Positions 62,465-64,000 of a stretch of DNA of 64,000 nt are shown piece after piece. The notes under the pieces were generated by a model, which ran no database searches, was not told the DNA's origin, and saw only the letters and a list, made by a program, of their open reading frames with translations. Every line of letters begins with the position of its first letter. Positions within the stretch are counted from its first letter, which is position 1. This DNA comes from Sandaracinobacteroides sp031425455 (GTDB lineage: Bacteria; Pseudomonadota; Alphaproteobacteria; Sphingomonadales; Sphingomonadaceae), in the NCBI GenBank assembly GCA_031425455.1, contig JANPJJ010000152.1, positions 1 through 64,000 on the forward strand. The letters are read 5' to 3'. The translations under genes were made by a program, and so were the position numbers.

Positions 62465-63473
62465 GGCCGCCCGGATACGTGCCCCGGTCGGCGCGCATCC
62501 GTTGCCGAAGCCCGCCGTCCACCCCCTGGCCTTCAACGACCGGCCGGTAAAGATTGCCCGCCGTATTGGTGGCAGGGGGCGCAAGTTCCATCTGCGCCGC
62601 ATGCACGACATTGGCGGCAAAATGCTCGCCGACGCGGGGGGCCAGCCGGTGCCCGGCACAAGCGAGCTTGGCCTTGGCCCCTACGGCCACCTGCTCTCGC
62701 GGCGTGATTGCGGCGCGAACGATGGCGTCCACCACCGCTCGAGGGGGATCCAGCAGGACCATTTGGGCGCGGCGGCCGCTGTAGTTTGCGCTGTGCACCC
62801 AATATGGGGTGTCGACGGCCCATGGCATGACGGTGGAGACCCGGATCGGCCCGAGCAGGCCGGCCAGTCGAAGTTCCTGATGCAAGGCGGTTCCAAGCCC
62901 GAGCACGCCATGTTTCGAGGCAGTGTAGCTGGCATGGTACGGCACCGGAACCTTGCCTTCCACAGAACCGACATTCACAAGAACGCCCAGGCCCTGCCGC
63001 TTGAACAGGGCGATCGCGACATGGCTGCCGTTGATTGCGCCCTTCAGATTGATGTCGATCACCCTCGCATGATCGGAAAGCGGGATTTCCTCGAACCGGC
63101 CGATGGCGCCGACACCGGCCGCGTTGATCCAGCCGTCCACCCGGCCGAAGCGCGCAACGGCCGCCGCCACTAGCTGCTCGACCTGCACCGCATCGGAAAC
63201 GTCGGTGGGCACGACGAGAGCCCGTCCGCCGGCAGCTTCGATCTCCCGCGAGACTTCGTGCAGCACATCGACCCGCCTTGCGGCAAGGACCAGGTTGCCG
63301 CCGCGCCGACCGAGCTCATGCGCCACCCCCCGGCCCAGGCCGGACGATGCGCCGGTGACCACAAAGGTTCGTCCGTCGATCCTGCTGTCGTCGCGCGCCA
63401 TCCTGGATCGCCTGCGCGCAGCGACAGCAAGGGCCGCCGCCGTGATCAGCACTGCCATGGGCATGTATCGCAT
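62388..63473 (-). CDS. SDR-family oxidoreductase with N-terminal membrane anchor
   Basis: A 361-residue short-chain dehydrogenase. The N-terminal hydrophobic segment (MPMAVLITAAALAVAA) may anchor it. The Rossmann motif is TGASSGLGRGVA, with NAAGVG and the catalytic Tyr-x3-Lys in SYTASKHG. The C-terminal 110 residues, with a Pro/Arg-rich end, go beyond the usual SDR length. The ATG at 63473 is used. Substrate unknown. Confidence 0.88.
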   Translation of the reverse strand: MRYMPMAVLITAAALAVAARRRSRMARDDSRIDGRTFVVTGASSGLGRGVAHELGRRGGNLVLAARRVDVLHEVSREIEAAGGRALVVPTDVSDAVQVEQLVAAAVARFGRVDGWINAAGVGAIGRFEEIPLSDHARVIDINLKGAINGSHVAIALFKRQGLGVLVNVGSVEGKVPVPYHASYTASKHGVLGLGTALHQELRLAGLLGPIRVSTVMPWAVDTPYWVHSANYSGRRAQMVLLDPPRAVVDAIVRAAITPREQVAVGAKAKLACAGHRLAPRVGEHFAANVVHAAQMELAPPATNTAGNLYRPVVEGQGVDGGLRQRMRADRGTYPGGLNPRQAPALFPDAQPGERGAPAAGT

Positions 63474-63596
63474 GAAAACCTCCGCTCCCCCGACAGTCCA
63501 ACGGAGCTCGACCCCTGCTAGTTGCCTGTTCCGCAGTGACGCACTTCCAACGCCGCATTGCGAGTGGCACAACGGGGCCAACAGGGAAGGGCGCGT

Positions 63597-64000
63597 GTGA
63601 AGAAACTGCTGTTGCTGGGATCATTGCTGGTCGGCATCGTGCTCGCCTTCCGGTTCGGCCTCGCCGATGCCCTGACCCTGGAAAGCCTGAAGGCGCGCCA
63701 GGCCGATTTCAGCCTCCTCTATGCCGCCCGGCCGGTGCGCGTGCTGGGCCTGTTCTTCCTGCTTTATGTCGCGGTCACGGCGCTGTCGCTTCCGGGCGCC
63801 GCCATTCTCACGATCGCCGCAGGCGCGCTGTTCGGGCTCTTCACCGGCACGATCCTCGCTTCGTTTGCCTCCACAATCGGTGCGACGCTGGCGTTCCTGG
63901 CCTCGCGCTACCTGTTCCGCGATGCTGTGGCCGCCCGCTTCGGGCAACGGATGCGCGCAATCGATGCCGGCATGGCGCGCGACGGGCCGTTTTACCTGTT
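63597..64000 (+). CDS. TVP38/TMEM64 (VTT-domain) membrane protein, N-terminal part
   Basis: GTG start at 63597; the first 134 codons are in the window and the gene runs off the right edge. Hydrophobic segments alternate with the VTT/SNARE-associated pattern: FFLLYVAVTALSLPGAAIL, then AAGALFGLFTGTILASFAST and GATLAFLASRYLFRD. VTT-domain proteins are linked to lipid scrambling or undecaprenyl-phosphate recycling. Confidence 0.9.
   Translation, partial: MKKLLLLGSLLVGIVLAFRFGLADALTLESLKARQADFSLLYAARPVRVLGLFFLLYVAVTALSLPGAAILTIAAGALFGLFTGTILASFASTIGATLAFLASRYLFRDAVAARFGQRMRAIDAGMARDGPFYL

Noticed and set aside
59873..62659. Open frame of 928 codons on the minus strand
   Set aside because: Antisense to the RND permease, which has full family motifs; the translation is low-complexity Arg/His/Gln-rich.

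Overview
The window is a dense, high-GC chromosomal stretch from an alphaproteobacterium, almost certainly a sphingomonad (order Sphingomonadales). The evidence is: two secreted proteins with the PEPxxWA-type C-terminal sorting signal typical of that group; an alphaproteobacterial LexA box (GTTC-N7-GTTC); a speF-type leader in front of an ornithine decarboxylase; REP-like palindromes (ATCCCAGC-gaag-GCTGGGAT); and the order ispH-thrB-rnhA. About 68 protein genes, two tRNAs and several regulatory elements are supported. There is no insertion sequence, CRISPR array or complete prophage.

Layout. 1-7050: TCA-cycle block sucC(end)-sucD-VOC protein-sucA-sucB-lpd. 7050-13530: membrane and housekeeping genes (TRIC-like channel, amino acid permease, SppA protease, DUF2157-like protein, RlmD-like rRNA methyltransferase). 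13600-17230: a PEPxxWA protein, then a leftward polyamine block (acyl carrier protein, speF-type leader plus ornithine decarboxylase, deoxyhypusine-synthase-like homospermidine synthase). 17400-20860: the tightly coupled operon dapF-mtaB-ftsY-yciB. 21070-30000: hydrolases, cysK with an MFS exporter, a periplasmic phosphatase next to a CotH-like protein and a DUF4956 membrane protein. 30000-36820: uvrD, rsmD-rluB-lrp, trxB-lysR. 36820-39740: an intergenic-rich stretch with a CAU-anticodon tRNA (probably tRNA-Ile2), a cluster of hairpins, a 21-codon ORF whose ribosome-binding site matches the whole 16S anti-Shine-Dalgarno tail, and a second PEPxxWA gene with a consensus sigma-54 promoter. 39750-48960: purL, purQ, purS and purC, separated by unrelated genes including a Y-family DNA polymerase with a LexA box. 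49030-54210: extensin-like protein, oxidoreductase, DUF808, rnhA-thrB-ispH. 54300-57960: lipoprotein, LysR regulator, tRNA-His, then a small phage-flavoured module (S24 repressor, operator, two small genes). 58180-64000: RND efflux pair, SDR enzyme and the start of a TVP38-type membrane protein.

How parts work together. SucA, SucB and Lpd are the three components of 2-oxoglutarate dehydrogenase and SucCD is the next cycle step; SucB appears to have lost its peripheral-subunit-binding domain, with a GC-rich palindromic repeat in its place. PurL, PurQ and PurS form the three-subunit FGAM synthase. Ornithine decarboxylase and the DHS-like enzyme give a plausible ornithine-to-putrescine-to-homospermidine route. 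Most other genes are housekeeping. The less ordinary signals are the sigma-54 promoter on a PEPxxWA gene, the tiny ORF transcription unit, the phosphatase/CotH-like/DUF4956 group and the S24 repressor module.
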